Shown here piece after piece: positions 1-7,248 of a stretch of DNA of 64,000 bases; positions within the stretch are counted from its first letter, which is position 1, and the number at the start of each line of letters is the position of its first letter. Source of the stretch: Oscillospiraceae bacterium. GTDB taxonomy: Bacteria > Bacillota > Clostridia > Saccharofermentanales > Saccharofermentanaceae. The position numbers were made by a program, and so were the translations under genes. The DNA is taken from the NCBI GenBank assembly GCA_902787975.1, contig CADAIP010000016.1, forward strand, positions 1 to 64,000, read 5' to 3'. Below the pieces are notes generated by a model, which worked only from the letters and a program-made list of their open reading frames with translations, had not been told where the DNA came from and did no database searches.

Positions 1-155
1 TCAACCACCTTTACATTAAAGATCTTTTCGAATCTTCTTTTACCCAGCTGATATCTGGGAAGCATGTCTTCATCACCGGCACGGCCACCTGAGATCGAAA
101 TGAAAGCTACGGTATCGCCCTCGTTCAGTTTTGATGGAATAATCAGTTCTTTCAT
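1..155 (-). CDS. LD-carboxypeptidase (peptidase S66 / MccF-like), N-terminal part
   Basis: Only the first 51 codons are in the window; the gene runs off the left edge. The start codon is at 155-153, with GAGGAGG just upstream on the minus strand. The protein begins MKELIIPSKLNEGDTVAFIS and continues with a Gly-rich turn and an RRFEKIFN segment. This is the usual N-terminus of the S66 family, serine peptidases that cleave LD bonds in muropeptides or inactivate microcin C-like compounds. The Ser-Glu-His catalytic residues lie outside the window, so activity cannot be judged. The assignment rests on the N-terminal pattern only. Confidence 0.6.
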   Translation of the reverse strand, partial: MKELIIPSKLNEGDTVAFISISGGRAGDEDMLPRYQLGKRRFEKIFNVKVV

Positions 156-863
156 TTTTCCTCCTCAATAAACTCCGGTTTGTCTTAGTCAATTATCCTG
201 TTTATTATCCTATCTATGAGTTTCCCCTTAAGAAGAATTATAACATGCCTATTCAACTAAGCCTTCCATAGTCGAATTCTGTCATCTGGATTATACAGAT
301 TCAGCATCACCACTATCCTCGTTCATTCAGAACTTATTGAGTTCTATCACAACCCCGCAAAGCTAAGAAATACAACGCTTTGCAGGGTAATGCATTGTTA
401 TTTTGTACCGAATTTGTCCCTTTAGATTGCTATCTAAAAAGTGGAGGTCTTACTCAACTATATGCATACATACATCCTTCCCTCTACTACGCTCTTTTTC
501 TTTTAGCTGGACAATAAGGAACGTGAACCAATTTGAATACTACCTAAAGTAGAAACATGATCAAGGATGCATGTGTGTAAAGCCTTACGCGTGCGTGCGC
601 GTGTTAATTATGTTGATTAGGTTGACTTGTACCAGACTACCGAAATATTCTTACGGATCAAAACACAAAACATGGTAATCCGATTAACATGGTCAGAAAT
701 CCTTATTTCATAAGGCGTTTACGGGATTATACCAGCAAAATAACCCTCAGAAATGCACGTTTTAGGCCCCAAACATGGTAATCCGATTATCATTCTAATC
801 TCATTCATAACACTGTAAATTGAGAACTGTCAGGAACGCAAATTCGACAGAAAGGTGACATTT
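156..863. other. Gene-free left flank of the integrative element
   Basis: No convincing gene was found here. It holds an imperfect stem-loop at 353-387 (CCCCGCAAAGC against GCTTTGCAGGG) followed by an AT-rich stretch, which could be a weak terminator. It also holds two exact 19-bp direct repeats (668-686 and 771-789) and, at 712-739, a segment resembling one next to the far end of the integrase region. No tRNA-like fold was seen. Confidence 0.5.
668..789. repeat. Two 19-bp exact direct repeats
   Basis: AAACATGGTAATCCGATTA occurs at 668-686 and again at 771-789, 103 bp apart. They lie inside the putative left end of the integrative element, so they may be binding sites for the integrase, the excisionase or an element-encoded regulator. 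That role is inferred from position only. Confidence 0.6.
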
Positions 864-1249
864 ATGACAAGTCAGAAGATTGATTCAGAGTCCTACTTAA
901 AATTCCAACTGAACCAAAAATATAGAAAGAAACTTTCTGATATCAGAAACGCAGCAACCATATGCATTTCGCCATTAATAGTCACTTGTTTGCTCATCAT
1001 TTTATGCGTAGTTTCAGGCAAAACTTAGAAAGTATTTTTCTATTCTAAACCTTGCCGAAACAGCGTAGATTGAAAACTGTCAGGAGCACAAGTTCTGACA
1101 CCAATAACAGACCAAGCACTTGTTGTCGGATCGACGGATCGGACCATAAAGTAACAAGTCGCAAAGGTCACAGAAATAAGTTGCCGATTTTACTTTTATG
1201 GATCGTCATCTTTGTAAATTAGGTCTCAGACAGGAACACATTTTCTAGA
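815..1249 (+). repeat. Three degenerate ~36-bp repeats (815-850, 1065-1100, 1214-1249)
   Basis: Each copy starts GTA(A/G)ATT and carries a CAGGA(A/G)C(A/G)CA core. The first two also contain CTGTCAGG and form a small hairpin (for example TGTCAG with CTGACA in copy two). Copy one lies just before the small ORF at 864 and copy three just before the ATPase gene leader. They may be shared leader or promoter-proximal elements. The third copy is the most diverged. Confidence 0.5.
864..1028 (+). CDS. Small single-span membrane protein (54 aa)
   Basis: ATG at 864 is preceded by AAAGGTGA at 851-858, a reasonable ribosome-binding site. The protein begins MTSQKIDSESYLKFQLNQKY, is basic up to about residue 30, and then has one hydrophobic span (ICISPLIVTCLLIILCVV) before a short tail. 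I do not recognise a family. It lies inside the integrative element upstream of the ATPase gene, so it is probably cargo or an accessory membrane peptide. The ribosome-binding site and coherent topology make it likely real despite its size. Confidence 0.5.
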   Translation: MTSQKIDSESYLKFQLNQKYRKKLSDIRNAATICISPLIVTCLLIILCVVSGKT

Positions 1250-1293
1250 GATTGCTCCTATCAAAATGACCTCGGAACGGTTTCGCAAGCAAC

Positions 1294-1340
1294 GCTTTTG
1301 TGTACACAAAAGCAAAAAGCTTGTCAGGGGACGCCCCCTG
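1294..1340 (+). other. Candidate oriT: 20-bp palindrome plus GC-rich hairpin
   Basis: GCTTTTGTGTACACAAAAGC (1294-1313) is a perfect 20-bp palindrome. Eleven bases later comes CAGGGG-ACGC-CCCCTG (1325-1340), a perfect 6-bp stem with a 4-nt loop. Palindromes of this kind directly upstream of MobC-containing operons in mobilizable elements often mark the transfer origin. The nick site is not identifiable by eye. An alternative is a terminator or attenuator for the downstream operon. Confidence 0.45.
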
Positions 1341-1388
1341 AAGACCCCGTTTCTCAAACTCAAAAATAAAACATTGGAGGAATCTAAA

Positions 1389-2453
1389 ATGCAATTTACT
1401 AACAACGAAAACTATGAAAACAACAACGAGTTCGAAGACGAATACGACGAAGAAGATTCTGTGCTGATGAGTATGGCCGAAGTCGAAAAGGAAACTGTCG
1501 AGTGGTTATGGTATCCGTATATCCCCTACGGAAAGATAACAATAATCCAGGGCAATCCCGGAGATGGCAAGACCAATCTTGCACTTAAGATCGCAGCATG
1601 TGTATCTTCAGGAACTCCCCTGCCCGGCTTACCTAAGCTCGAACAACAGAAAGTCATTTATCTCTCCGCAGAGGACGGAGTAAGGGATACTCTAAAACCC
1701 CGTCTTGAGGAATTAGGAGCAGATACCAAAAACATTCTTTTCTTTAAGGAAGAAGACAAACCTACCTCTTTATCTCAAAGAATGATTGAGATTGCTCTTG
1801 ATATGTCCGGTGCAAAAGTTCTTATTATCGACCCGATTCAGGCGTTCATGGGATCCCGTACCGACATGAACAAGGCTAATGAGGTAAGAGAAACTTTGAG
1901 ACCTGTCGGGGAACTCGCAGAAAAGTATAAGTGCTCGATCATACTGATTGGCCATCTCAATAAAGCGCAGGGCTTAAACAGCATCTACAGAGGGATCGGC
2001 TCCATGGACTTCACCGCCATCTCCAGAAGCATCCTTCTTGTCGGCAGGCACAAAGATGATTCCGGGTTGCGCATCTTTGTTCATAACAAGTCTTCTCTCG
2101 GACCACAGGGACCTTCACAGGCATTTAGATTGGACGGAACGAACGGCTTCGAGTGGGTTGACGGATATGACGATGTAACTCCCGATGACATTCTTTACGC
2201 TTCCAGGAACCAGAAAGCCCGCACCGAGACCAAGCTGGATATGGCAATCACATTCCTGAAGTCTTACTTCACGGATCATACAGAGGTCGAAGCCAAGAAG
2301 ATCCAAGAGATGGCAAAAAACAAAAACATCTGTAAGAGGACACTTGATGAAGCCAAGAAGTACATTCCCGGACTCGGATCGGACAAGAAGGGTGATGTGT
2401 GGTTTTGGATCTTAAACAAGGATCAGATATCCGAAGGAGGTTCAGATGAGTAA
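1389..2453 (+). CDS. RepA-like AAA ATPase (AAA_25 / DnaB-RecA fold)
   Basis: This is a 354-residue ATPase of the type found in plasmids and integrative elements. Walker A is GNPGDGKTN near residue 62 and Walker B is VLIIDPIQAF about 80 residues later; IGHLNKAQG and GIGSMDFTAISRS follow as expected for the AAA_25/RepA group. The open frame extends upstream to 1266, but ATG 1389 is preferred because TTGGAGGAATCTAAA gives a good site, and the upstream part overlaps the oriT-like palindromes. The N-terminus is rich in Asn, Asp and Glu. The likely role is maintenance or replication of the excised element. It overlaps mobC by 8 bases. Confidence 0.75.
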   Translation: MQFTNNENYENNNEFEDEYDEEDSVLMSMAEVEKETVEWLWYPYIPYGKITIIQGNPGDGKTNLALKIAACVSSGTPLPGLPKLEQQKVIYLSAEDGVRDTLKPRLEELGADTKNILFFKEEDKPTSLSQRMIEIALDMSGAKVLIIDPIQAFMGSRTDMNKANEVRETLRPVGELAEKYKCSIILIGHLNKAQGLNSIYRGIGSMDFTAISRSILLVGRHKDDSGLRIFVHNKSSLGPQGPSQAFRLDGTNGFEWVDGYDDVTPDDILYASRNQKARTETKLDMAITFLKSYFTDHTEVEAKKIQEMAKNKNICKRTLDEAKKYIPGLGSDKKGDVWFWILNKDQISEGGSDE

Positions 2454-2787
2454 GACTTTCCCTGCAAAATCGCATCAGATCCACTTCAGAGTAGATCAGA
2501 AAGAATATGAATCCATTCGTAAAAACGCTGCAAGAGCAGGTCTTACCATCAGCCAATATGCACGTAAAGCAATGGCTGGAGACATAATCGTGGAAGCTCC
2601 GCCGGCTGATCTGAATTACCTGCTGTGTGAAACAAAACGTGCCGGAAGCAATCTTCATCAGGTCCTCCGCAAGTTGAACATACTCGGTATAGCCCATCCC
2701 CTGGAACTTGAAAGGTGTGCCGATGATATCCGGAATGCCATGAACGCAATCTATCAGACTTACTGTCCTGAAAACAGAAACAAATAA
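2446..2787 (+). CDS. mobC: MobC-family mobilization protein
   Basis: This is a 113-residue protein with an N-terminal ribbon-helix-helix-like segment (HQIHFRVDQKEYESIRKNAA), then GLTISQYARKAM and a helical C-terminus. This is the layout of MobC relaxosome accessory proteins, which bind oriT and help a relaxase melt or nick it. The start overlaps the end of the ATPase gene and has AAGGAGG seven bases upstream. No relaxase gene follows, which is unusual, because MobC is normally next to MobA. It may act with a relaxase supplied in trans. Confidence 0.75.
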   Translation: MSKTFPAKSHQIHFRVDQKEYESIRKNAARAGLTISQYARKAMAGDIIVEAPPADLNYLLCETKRAGSNLHQVLRKLNILGIAHPLELERCADDIRNAMNAIYQTYCPENRNK

Positions 2788-2809
2788 TAGGAGTAAAGGA
2801 GATATCTTT

Positions 2810-3037
2810 ATGGAAAACAATCAAACTCAGAACAATAGATCAAATGTTGTCCCCTTATGGGAAAAATACACACTGACCATCAGGGAAGCTGCCGATTATT
2901 TCCATGTTGGTGAAAAGAAATTACGGCGAATAGTTGAAGAAAATCCTATGGCAGATTTTGTCGTCATGAACGGCAACCGGGTCATGATAAAGCGTAAATA
3001 CTTTGAACAGTATATAGATCAGGCAACAGCCGTATAA
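2810..3037 (+). CDS. xis: Excisionase-like DNA-binding protein
   Basis: This is a 75-residue protein with LTIREAADYFHVGEKKLRRI, a winged-helix/MerR-like recognition segment, followed by a basic wing (NGNRVMIKRKYFEQYI). Both size and pattern fit Tn916-type excisionases. It has a strong AAGGAGAT site and lies directly upstream of the integrase gene, separated by a stem-loop. The expected role is to bias the integrase towards excision. Confidence 0.8.
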   Translation: MENNQTQNNRSNVVPLWEKYTLTIREAADYFHVGEKKLRRIVEENPMADFVVMNGNRVMIKRKYFEQYIDQATAV

Positions 3038-3052
3038 AACAATCGTTAATCA

Positions 3053-3093
3053 GAGTTCCGGTATGGTATAGTTATCTATATCATATCGGGCTC
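3053..3093 (+). terminator. Long imperfect stem-loop between xis and int
   Basis: GAG..CCG..TAT on the left pairs with ATA..CGG..CTC on the right around an inner TATGGTATA/TATATCATA stem. It is followed by TCTTTA and then the integrase ribosome-binding site. It could attenuate read-through from xis into int, or be an integrase or excisionase target. Confidence 0.45.
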
Positions 3094-3117
3094 TCTTTAC
3101 AGAAAGGAGAGAGACTA

Positions 3118-4317
3118 ATGAGCGAGAAAAGACGCGACAAGAAAAATCGCATTCTTCGCAATGGAGAGAGCCAGAGACCGGATGGTAGATATCAATACAC
3201 TTACTACGACAATACCGGGATCAGAAGGATCGTGTACAGTTGGAGACTGGATCGTACGGATGCAACTCCTTCCGGCAAAAGACCTGAGTTATCATTAAGA
3301 GAGAAGGAAAAGCAGATTCAAGCAGATCTGTTTAACCAAGTAGCTGTTAACGGCGGTGATATTACGGTTCTTGAACTGGTCAAGAAGTACGTCAAGACAA
3401 GAACAGGTATAAGACCTTCTACGGCAGCGGGTTATAAGACATGTATCAATTTCCTGTCCAAAAACCCGTTCGGTAGCCTGAGGATCGACAAAGTCAAAAT
3501 GACGGATGCCAAGTGTTGGCTGATAGATCTGCAAAAGAATGGGAGAGGTTACAGTTCTCTTCATACTTTCAGAGGAATACTGAGACCTGCCTTTGAGATT
3601 GCATATCAGGATGAACTTATACGTAAGAATCCGTTCCAGTTCGCACTGGCCGATGTCCTTATCAATGATCAGGTTACTCGCGACGCTATATCGAAGCGAG
3701 AGATGAATGAGTTCTTGGACTACGTGAAGAACGATAAGCATTATTGCAGGTATTACGATGCATTCTATGTTTTGTTCCATACGGGTCTTCGTATCTCGGA
3801 ATTCTGTGGTCTTACTTACAATGACATACATTTCGATGAGATGTATATCAATGTTGATCATCAGCTTCAGCGTACAAGCGGCATGGAATATATCATTATT
3901 CCTACCAAAACAAATGCAGGTACCCGCAGGGTTCCGATGACTAAAGAAGTCGCTGCCTGCTTTGAACGTATGATCGGGAGCAGACCCGCGTTGAGAAAAG
4001 AACCGGTCATTGACGGATATACGGGATTTCTGTGTGTTGATAAGAACGGAATGCCCAAGGTCGCGATGCATTGGGAAAAATACTTTAAGTTTGCCCTGGA
4101 AAAGCATGACAGGATCTATCGCTTGAGGTTCCCCAAGATTACGCCGCATGTGTGCAGACACACATTCTGTTCCAATATGGCAAGAAGCGGAATGAATCCC
4201 AAAACGCTTCAGTATATTATGGGACATTCTGACATCACAGTCACGATGAATACTTATACACATGTTAAGTATGATGATGCGAAGGAAGAGTTTGCCAGAG
4301 TTACTGCCATCGGATAA
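3118..4317 (+). CDS. int: Tyrosine integrase (Tn916-Int type)
   Basis: This is a 399-residue site-specific recombinase. The N-terminal ~75 residues resemble the AP2-like arm-binding domain (RYQYTYYDNTGIRR), followed by a SAM-like core-binding domain. In the catalytic domain I see Arg in HTGLRISEFCGL, Lys in IIPTKTNAGTRR, HVCRHTF (His-x-x-Arg), His in MGHSDITVTM and the Tyr of NTYTHVKY, so all catalytic residues are present. AGAAAGGAGAG precedes ATG 3118. It should insert and excise the element around it. The inverted TTTACTAC motifs just downstream are candidate arm sites. Confidence 0.92.
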   Translation: MSEKRRDKKNRILRNGESQRPDGRYQYTYYDNTGIRRIVYSWRLDRTDATPSGKRPELSLREKEKQIQADLFNQVAVNGGDITVLELVKKYVKTRTGIRPSTAAGYKTCINFLSKNPFGSLRIDKVKMTDAKCWLIDLQKNGRGYSSLHTFRGILRPAFEIAYQDELIRKNPFQFALADVLINDQVTRDAISKREMNEFLDYVKNDKHYCRYYDAFYVLFHTGLRISEFCGLTYNDIHFDEMYINVDHQLQRTSGMEYIIIPTKTNAGTRRVPMTKEVAACFERMIGSRPALRKEPVIDGYTGFLCVDKNGMPKVAMHWEKYFKFALEKHDRIYRLRFPKITPHVCRHTFCSNMARSGMNPKTLQYIMGHSDITVTMNTYTHVKYDDAKEEFARVTAIG

Positions 4318-4320
4318 CCG

Positions 4321-4361
4321 CTGTAGTAAATTGGTTTGGTTTTACTACAAATTTACTACAG
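4321..4361. repeat. Inverted TTTACTAC motifs after int
   Basis: CTGTAGTAAATT (4321-4332) and AATTTACTACAG (4350-4361) are perfect inverted repeats, and an extra TTTACTAC lies at 4341-4348. The three copies of one octamer next to the integrase stop codon look like arm-type integrase sites or, less likely, a terminator. Confidence 0.5.
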
Positions 4362-4479
4362 ACCAAGGCTTAGATATGCCGAGAAAGGGCACGATAAGCC
4401 AAAACAACAAGAAAGGCCGAGTTCTTGAAAAACCTAATGATCAAAGGCTTTTCGGGGATTATCGGGGCAAATCGTAACT

Positions 4480-4941
4480 ATGATAAAAGTTTTGTTTATA
4501 TGTCACGGCAATATTTGCCGTTCAACAATGGCGCAGTTTATGTTCCAGGATATGGTCAACAAGAAAGGACTTGCAGACCGTTTTTATATTGACTCTGCTG
4601 CCACAAGCACGGAAGAGATCGGAAACGGTCCGCACTATGGAACGGTCGGTAAGATGAGAGAGGTCGGAATACCGGTCCTCCCGCACCGTGCGCGACAGAT
4701 GACACGGGCCGACTATCAGAACTTTGATTACCTGATCGGCATGGATTCATATAACATCAGGAATATGTCAAGGATCGCAGGCGGTGATCCCGACGGAAAG
4801 ATATATCAGATGCTCTCCTTTGCGGGCAGCACAAGGAGCATTGCAGATCCCTGGTACACGGGTAATTTCGATGAGACATATTCTGATCTTGTGGAAGGTC
4901 TTGAGGCCTTTATGAAGTACCTGGAAACTGAGATGTTATAA
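4480..4941 (+). CDS. Low-molecular-weight protein-tyrosine phosphatase
   Basis: This is a 153-residue full-length LMW phosphatase. The P-loop CHGNICRS (Cys-x5-Arg-Ser) is at residues 9-16, and the general-acid segment ADPWYTGNFDETY lies near residue 128. It removes phosphate from tyrosine, typically on kinases or exopolysaccharide regulators in Firmicutes. The start codon is eight bases after the proposed right end of the integrative element and has only a weak GGGG-type site. Its original promoter may therefore have been displaced by insertion. Confidence 0.9.
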   Translation: MIKVLFICHGNICRSTMAQFMFQDMVNKKGLADRFYIDSAATSTEEIGNGPHYGTVGKMREVGIPVLPHRARQMTRADYQNFDYLIGMDSYNIRNMSRIAGGDPDGKIYQMLSFAGSTRSIADPWYTGNFDETYSDLVEGLEAFMKYLETEML

Positions 4942-4969
4942 TTCATGTATATTCATTAAGGGGGATGGT

Positions 4970-5575
4970 ATGAATACTTTTAAGAAGATCGCTTGCTCGT
5001 TTATGGCACTTGCCGTAGTAGTCGGATGTACTGCCTGTGCTTCCAAGACTTTCGACCATAAGAAAGCCGTCAAATTCTGCGAAGACGAAGGGTACGAGAT
5101 GTACGATGACGTGGAAGACTATGCCGATGCATTTAATGAGATCATAATCGGCGACAGACCTGGTGATAAAGCTTATATCCATGCAGTTAAAGACGATGCA
5201 CAGGATATCTACGATTCGGTCTTTAACCGTTTTGAAGCTTATCCGGAATGCGACGTAAATGAAGCAACGTCTTTTATATTCTTCGATGATGACGTTTTCG
5301 TTCAGGGTTACGTGCTGACCTTCGATGAAGTTAAAGATGCCGAGAAGACATTTAAGGACTATTCCAGAAGATTTAAAGAAGATGGTGAAGACGGTGAAGA
5401 AAAAGGTTATTCGTATTTCATCATGGAAAAAAGATACAGCGATAACATGAAGTTGTATTGCGGAATCTATCAGAAAAACAATTCGATATTATTCATACAG
5501 TGCAATTACAAAAAAGCATCCATGGTTGACGGCATCTGTGAGAACTTCGGCGTCATATCACCTTCTGAAGCTTAA
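4970..5575 (+). CDS. Lipoprotein, paralogue of the next gene
   Basis: This is a 201-residue secreted lipoprotein. The signal peptide begins MNTFKKIACSFMALAVVVGC and is followed by TACAS, so lipidation could occur at either Cys. The mature part is acidic (many Asp/Glu) with no motif I recognise. It aligns along its length with the next gene product: FDHKKAVKFC / FSHKTMQKFC, VFNRFEAY / IINRFEDF, KGYSYFIM / KGYSYYIS, and both end GVISP-EA. The pair probably arose by tandem duplication. The ribosome-binding site is AAGGGGGAT. Confidence 0.7.
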   Translation: MNTFKKIACSFMALAVVVGCTACASKTFDHKKAVKFCEDEGYEMYDDVEDYADAFNEIIIGDRPGDKAYIHAVKDDAQDIYDSVFNRFEAYPECDVNEATSFIFFDDDVFVQGYVLTFDEVKDAEKTFKDYSRRFKEDGEDGEEKGYSYFIMEKRYSDNMKLYCGIYQKNNSILFIQCNYKKASMVDGICENFGVISPSEA

Positions 5576-5618
5576 GGATATAATTGATTCATAAAATACT
5601 TTTTCGCGGAGGGATAAC

Positions 5619-6221
5619 ATGAAAGCACTTAAGAAAATCGCCTGCTCAGCATTGGCACTTGCAATGGTTATAGGGCTTACCGCCTGCGCGCCTAAAGGAT
5701 TCAGTCATAAGACGATGCAGAAGTTCTGCGATGAGCAGGATTTCGAGCTGTTAGATGATGAGGGCGATTTCTATGAGGAATTCGTGGCAAAGACCGCGGG
5801 CCAGTCAGACGACGGCGTATATTTCTACGGCAAAGACAAAGATGCCCAGAAGGTCTATAAGAAGATCATTAACCGCTTCGAAGATTTCAAAAAGTACGAT
5901 GTTACCGAAGTAACGGGTTACGCATATAGCGACCACGACGGATTATCCATAGGCTTTGTGTTTACATTCCAGAACGAAGATGATGCAAAGAAATTCTGGA
6001 AAGAGTACGGAAAAGCATTTGCCGGCGGCGGTGAAAAAGGCGATGAGAAGGGTTATTCCTACTATATCTCATATGTTGAAAGCACCTCAACACGTGCATC
6101 TCTTGCAGGTGTCTATCTCAATGGAAATACCGTGCTGATCATCAGATGCCTCAGCGAAGATACAGATCTCACTGAAGATCTCTGCGAGGCTTATGGCGTA
6201 ATATCCCCTACTGAGGCTTAA
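5619..6221 (+). CDS. Lipoprotein, tandem paralogue
   Basis: This is a 200-residue lipoprotein with the signal peptide MKALKKIACSALALAMVIGL and a clear LTAC lipobox. It is homologous to the preceding gene product throughout, including the NRFE and EKGYSYY segments and the GVISPTEA C-terminus, yet clearly diverged. GGAGGGAT precedes the ATG. The stop codon is one base before the GTG of the phosphoesterase gene, so the three genes probably form one transcript. Function unknown; an extracytoplasmic location is certain from the signal. Confidence 0.7.
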   Translation: MKALKKIACSALALAMVIGLTACAPKGFSHKTMQKFCDEQDFELLDDEGDFYEEFVAKTAGQSDDGVYFYGKDKDAQKVYKKIINRFEDFKKYDVTEVTGYAYSDHDGLSIGFVFTFQNEDDAKKFWKEYGKAFAGGGEKGDEKGYSYYISYVESTSTRASLAGVYLNGNTVLIIRCLSEDTDLTEDLCEAYGVISPTEA

Positions 6222-6222
6222 C

Positions 6223-7191
6223 GTGATCCTCGTATACTGGCTTATCCTGGTTAATCTGGCTGCGTTCATTCTCTACGGAATGGACAAGTCTTACGCGAAG
6301 AAAGGCGCCAGACGCATACCTGAGAAGACGTTATTGTTATGGGCGTTCCTAGGCGGTTCGATAGGTGCCTTCTTAGGCATGAAGGTCTTCCACCACAAGA
6401 CGTTAAAACCGAAGTTTGCAGTTACTGTTCCTTTGCTTATGGTATTGGAACTTGTTATATGCGGGTTCTGTCTTTTTCAGAACTACCGTCTGACGACAAG
6501 CACATACGATGTTGATCTGGGTTTGTCTGACGACATAAAGATCGTCCAGGTGTCAGACCTTCACAACCAGTTCTTCGGAATTAGACAGTCTGTTTTGCTG
6601 GACCAAATTGAAGCTATAGATCCTGACATCATTGTCGTTACAGGCGACATTGTCGATTCAACGCACACATCTTATTCCATTGCCATGGACTTCATCGAAG
6701 GTGCGGTAAAGATTGCACCCGTTTACTATGTCACGGGCAACCACGAGAACAGGCTGCATGGTGATAAACTTGATAAGTTCTACGATGACATGCGTGCATC
6801 GGGAGTCGTATTCTTAGATGACACTTATGCCGATATGGGTGAATACACGCTTGCAGGAATCGCCGATTCGTCTTTGGAATCGTTTGATGCCTACCCTGCA
6901 TTTGGTGATGAGAAGCCTGTGGTAATGCTTGCGCACGAACCTGATTATGTTTCACTCTATCAGTCTCTCGGTGCAGATCTCGTGCTGACGGGACACGTTC
7001 ACGGCGGACAGATAATCATTCCAGGCAAGGGCGGCCTGCTGTCACCTGACTTTACTTTCTTCCCTGAACTTTATGAGGGCATGCATTCTTATGGCTCCAT
7101 GACCCTCATCGTAAGCCGCGGCCTGGGCAACAGCGTTGCACCTGTCAGGATCAATAACTTTCCGGAGCTGGTCGTAATTAACGTAACTTGA
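6223..7191 (+). CDS. DUF1294-metallophosphoesterase fusion membrane protein
   Basis: The start is GTG at 6223, one base after the previous stop codon, with GAGG six bases upstream. Residues ~1-85 form a DUF1294-like membrane module (LVNLAAFILYGMDKSYAKKG, RIPEKTLL, GGSIGAFLGM, FHHKT). A further membrane span follows, then a calcineurin-like phosphoesterase of the YkuE/YaeI type (~100-322) with SDLHNQ, GDIVD, GNHEN, AHEPD and GHVHGGQ. All metal ligands are intact. Membrane phosphoesterases of this type act on phospholipid or pyrophosphate substrates, but the substrate here is unknown. DUF1294 fused to the enzyme is notable. Confidence 0.8.
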   Translation: MILVYWLILVNLAAFILYGMDKSYAKKGARRIPEKTLLLWAFLGGSIGAFLGMKVFHHKTLKPKFAVTVPLLMVLELVICGFCLFQNYRLTTSTYDVDLGLSDDIKIVQVSDLHNQFFGIRQSVLLDQIEAIDPDIIVVTGDIVDSTHTSYSIAMDFIEGAVKIAPVYYVTGNHENRLHGDKLDKFYDDMRASGVVFLDDTYADMGEYTLAGIADSSLESFDAYPAFGDEKPVVMLAHEPDYVSLYQSLGADLVLTGHVHGGQIIIPGKGGLLSPDFTFFPELYEGMHSYGSMTLIVSRGLGNSVAPVRINNFPELVVINVT

Positions 7192-7213
7192 TGGTTAATT
7201 GACTTTGGGTATG

Positions 7214-7242
7214 TTGCACCCCGCTCTTCAGCCGTGTAAAAT
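7214..7242 (+). promoter_or_regulatory. Sigma-A promoter giving a leaderless esterase mRNA
   Basis: TTGCAC (7214-7219), a 17-bp spacer, and TAAAAT (7237-7242). The predicted start of transcription falls on or next to the A of the ATG at 7249, and no Shine-Dalgarno sequence precedes that ATG. Confidence 0.6.
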
Positions 7243-7248
7243 TTCTTT

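Larger units (their letters stand above)
712..4471 (+). mobile_element. Compact integrative element (ATPase-MobC-Xis-Int), relaxase absent
   Basis: The genes are a small membrane protein, a RepA-like ATPase, MobC, an excisionase and a tyrosine integrase, all on the plus strand with tight spacing. Oligonucleotide palindromes typical of transfer origins precede the ATPase. The proposed ends are similar segments at 712-739 and 4444-4471: AAGGC, then GGGATTAT at +11, then GCAAA at +23 in both, 21 of 28 positions matching by eye. The right copy stops eight bases before the phosphatase start codon. No relaxase, coupling protein or secretion gene is present, so any transfer would need a helper. The ends are hypothetical; the gene set is clear. 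Confidence 0.55.

Noticed and set aside
156..700. tRNA gene as integration target
   Set aside because: No cloverleaf, TTCRA arm or CCA end was found on either strand.
1266..1388. Longer N-terminus of the RepA-like ATPase
   Set aside because: The extension runs through the oriT-like palindromes and lacks a ribosome-binding site, while ATG 1389 has GGAGG.
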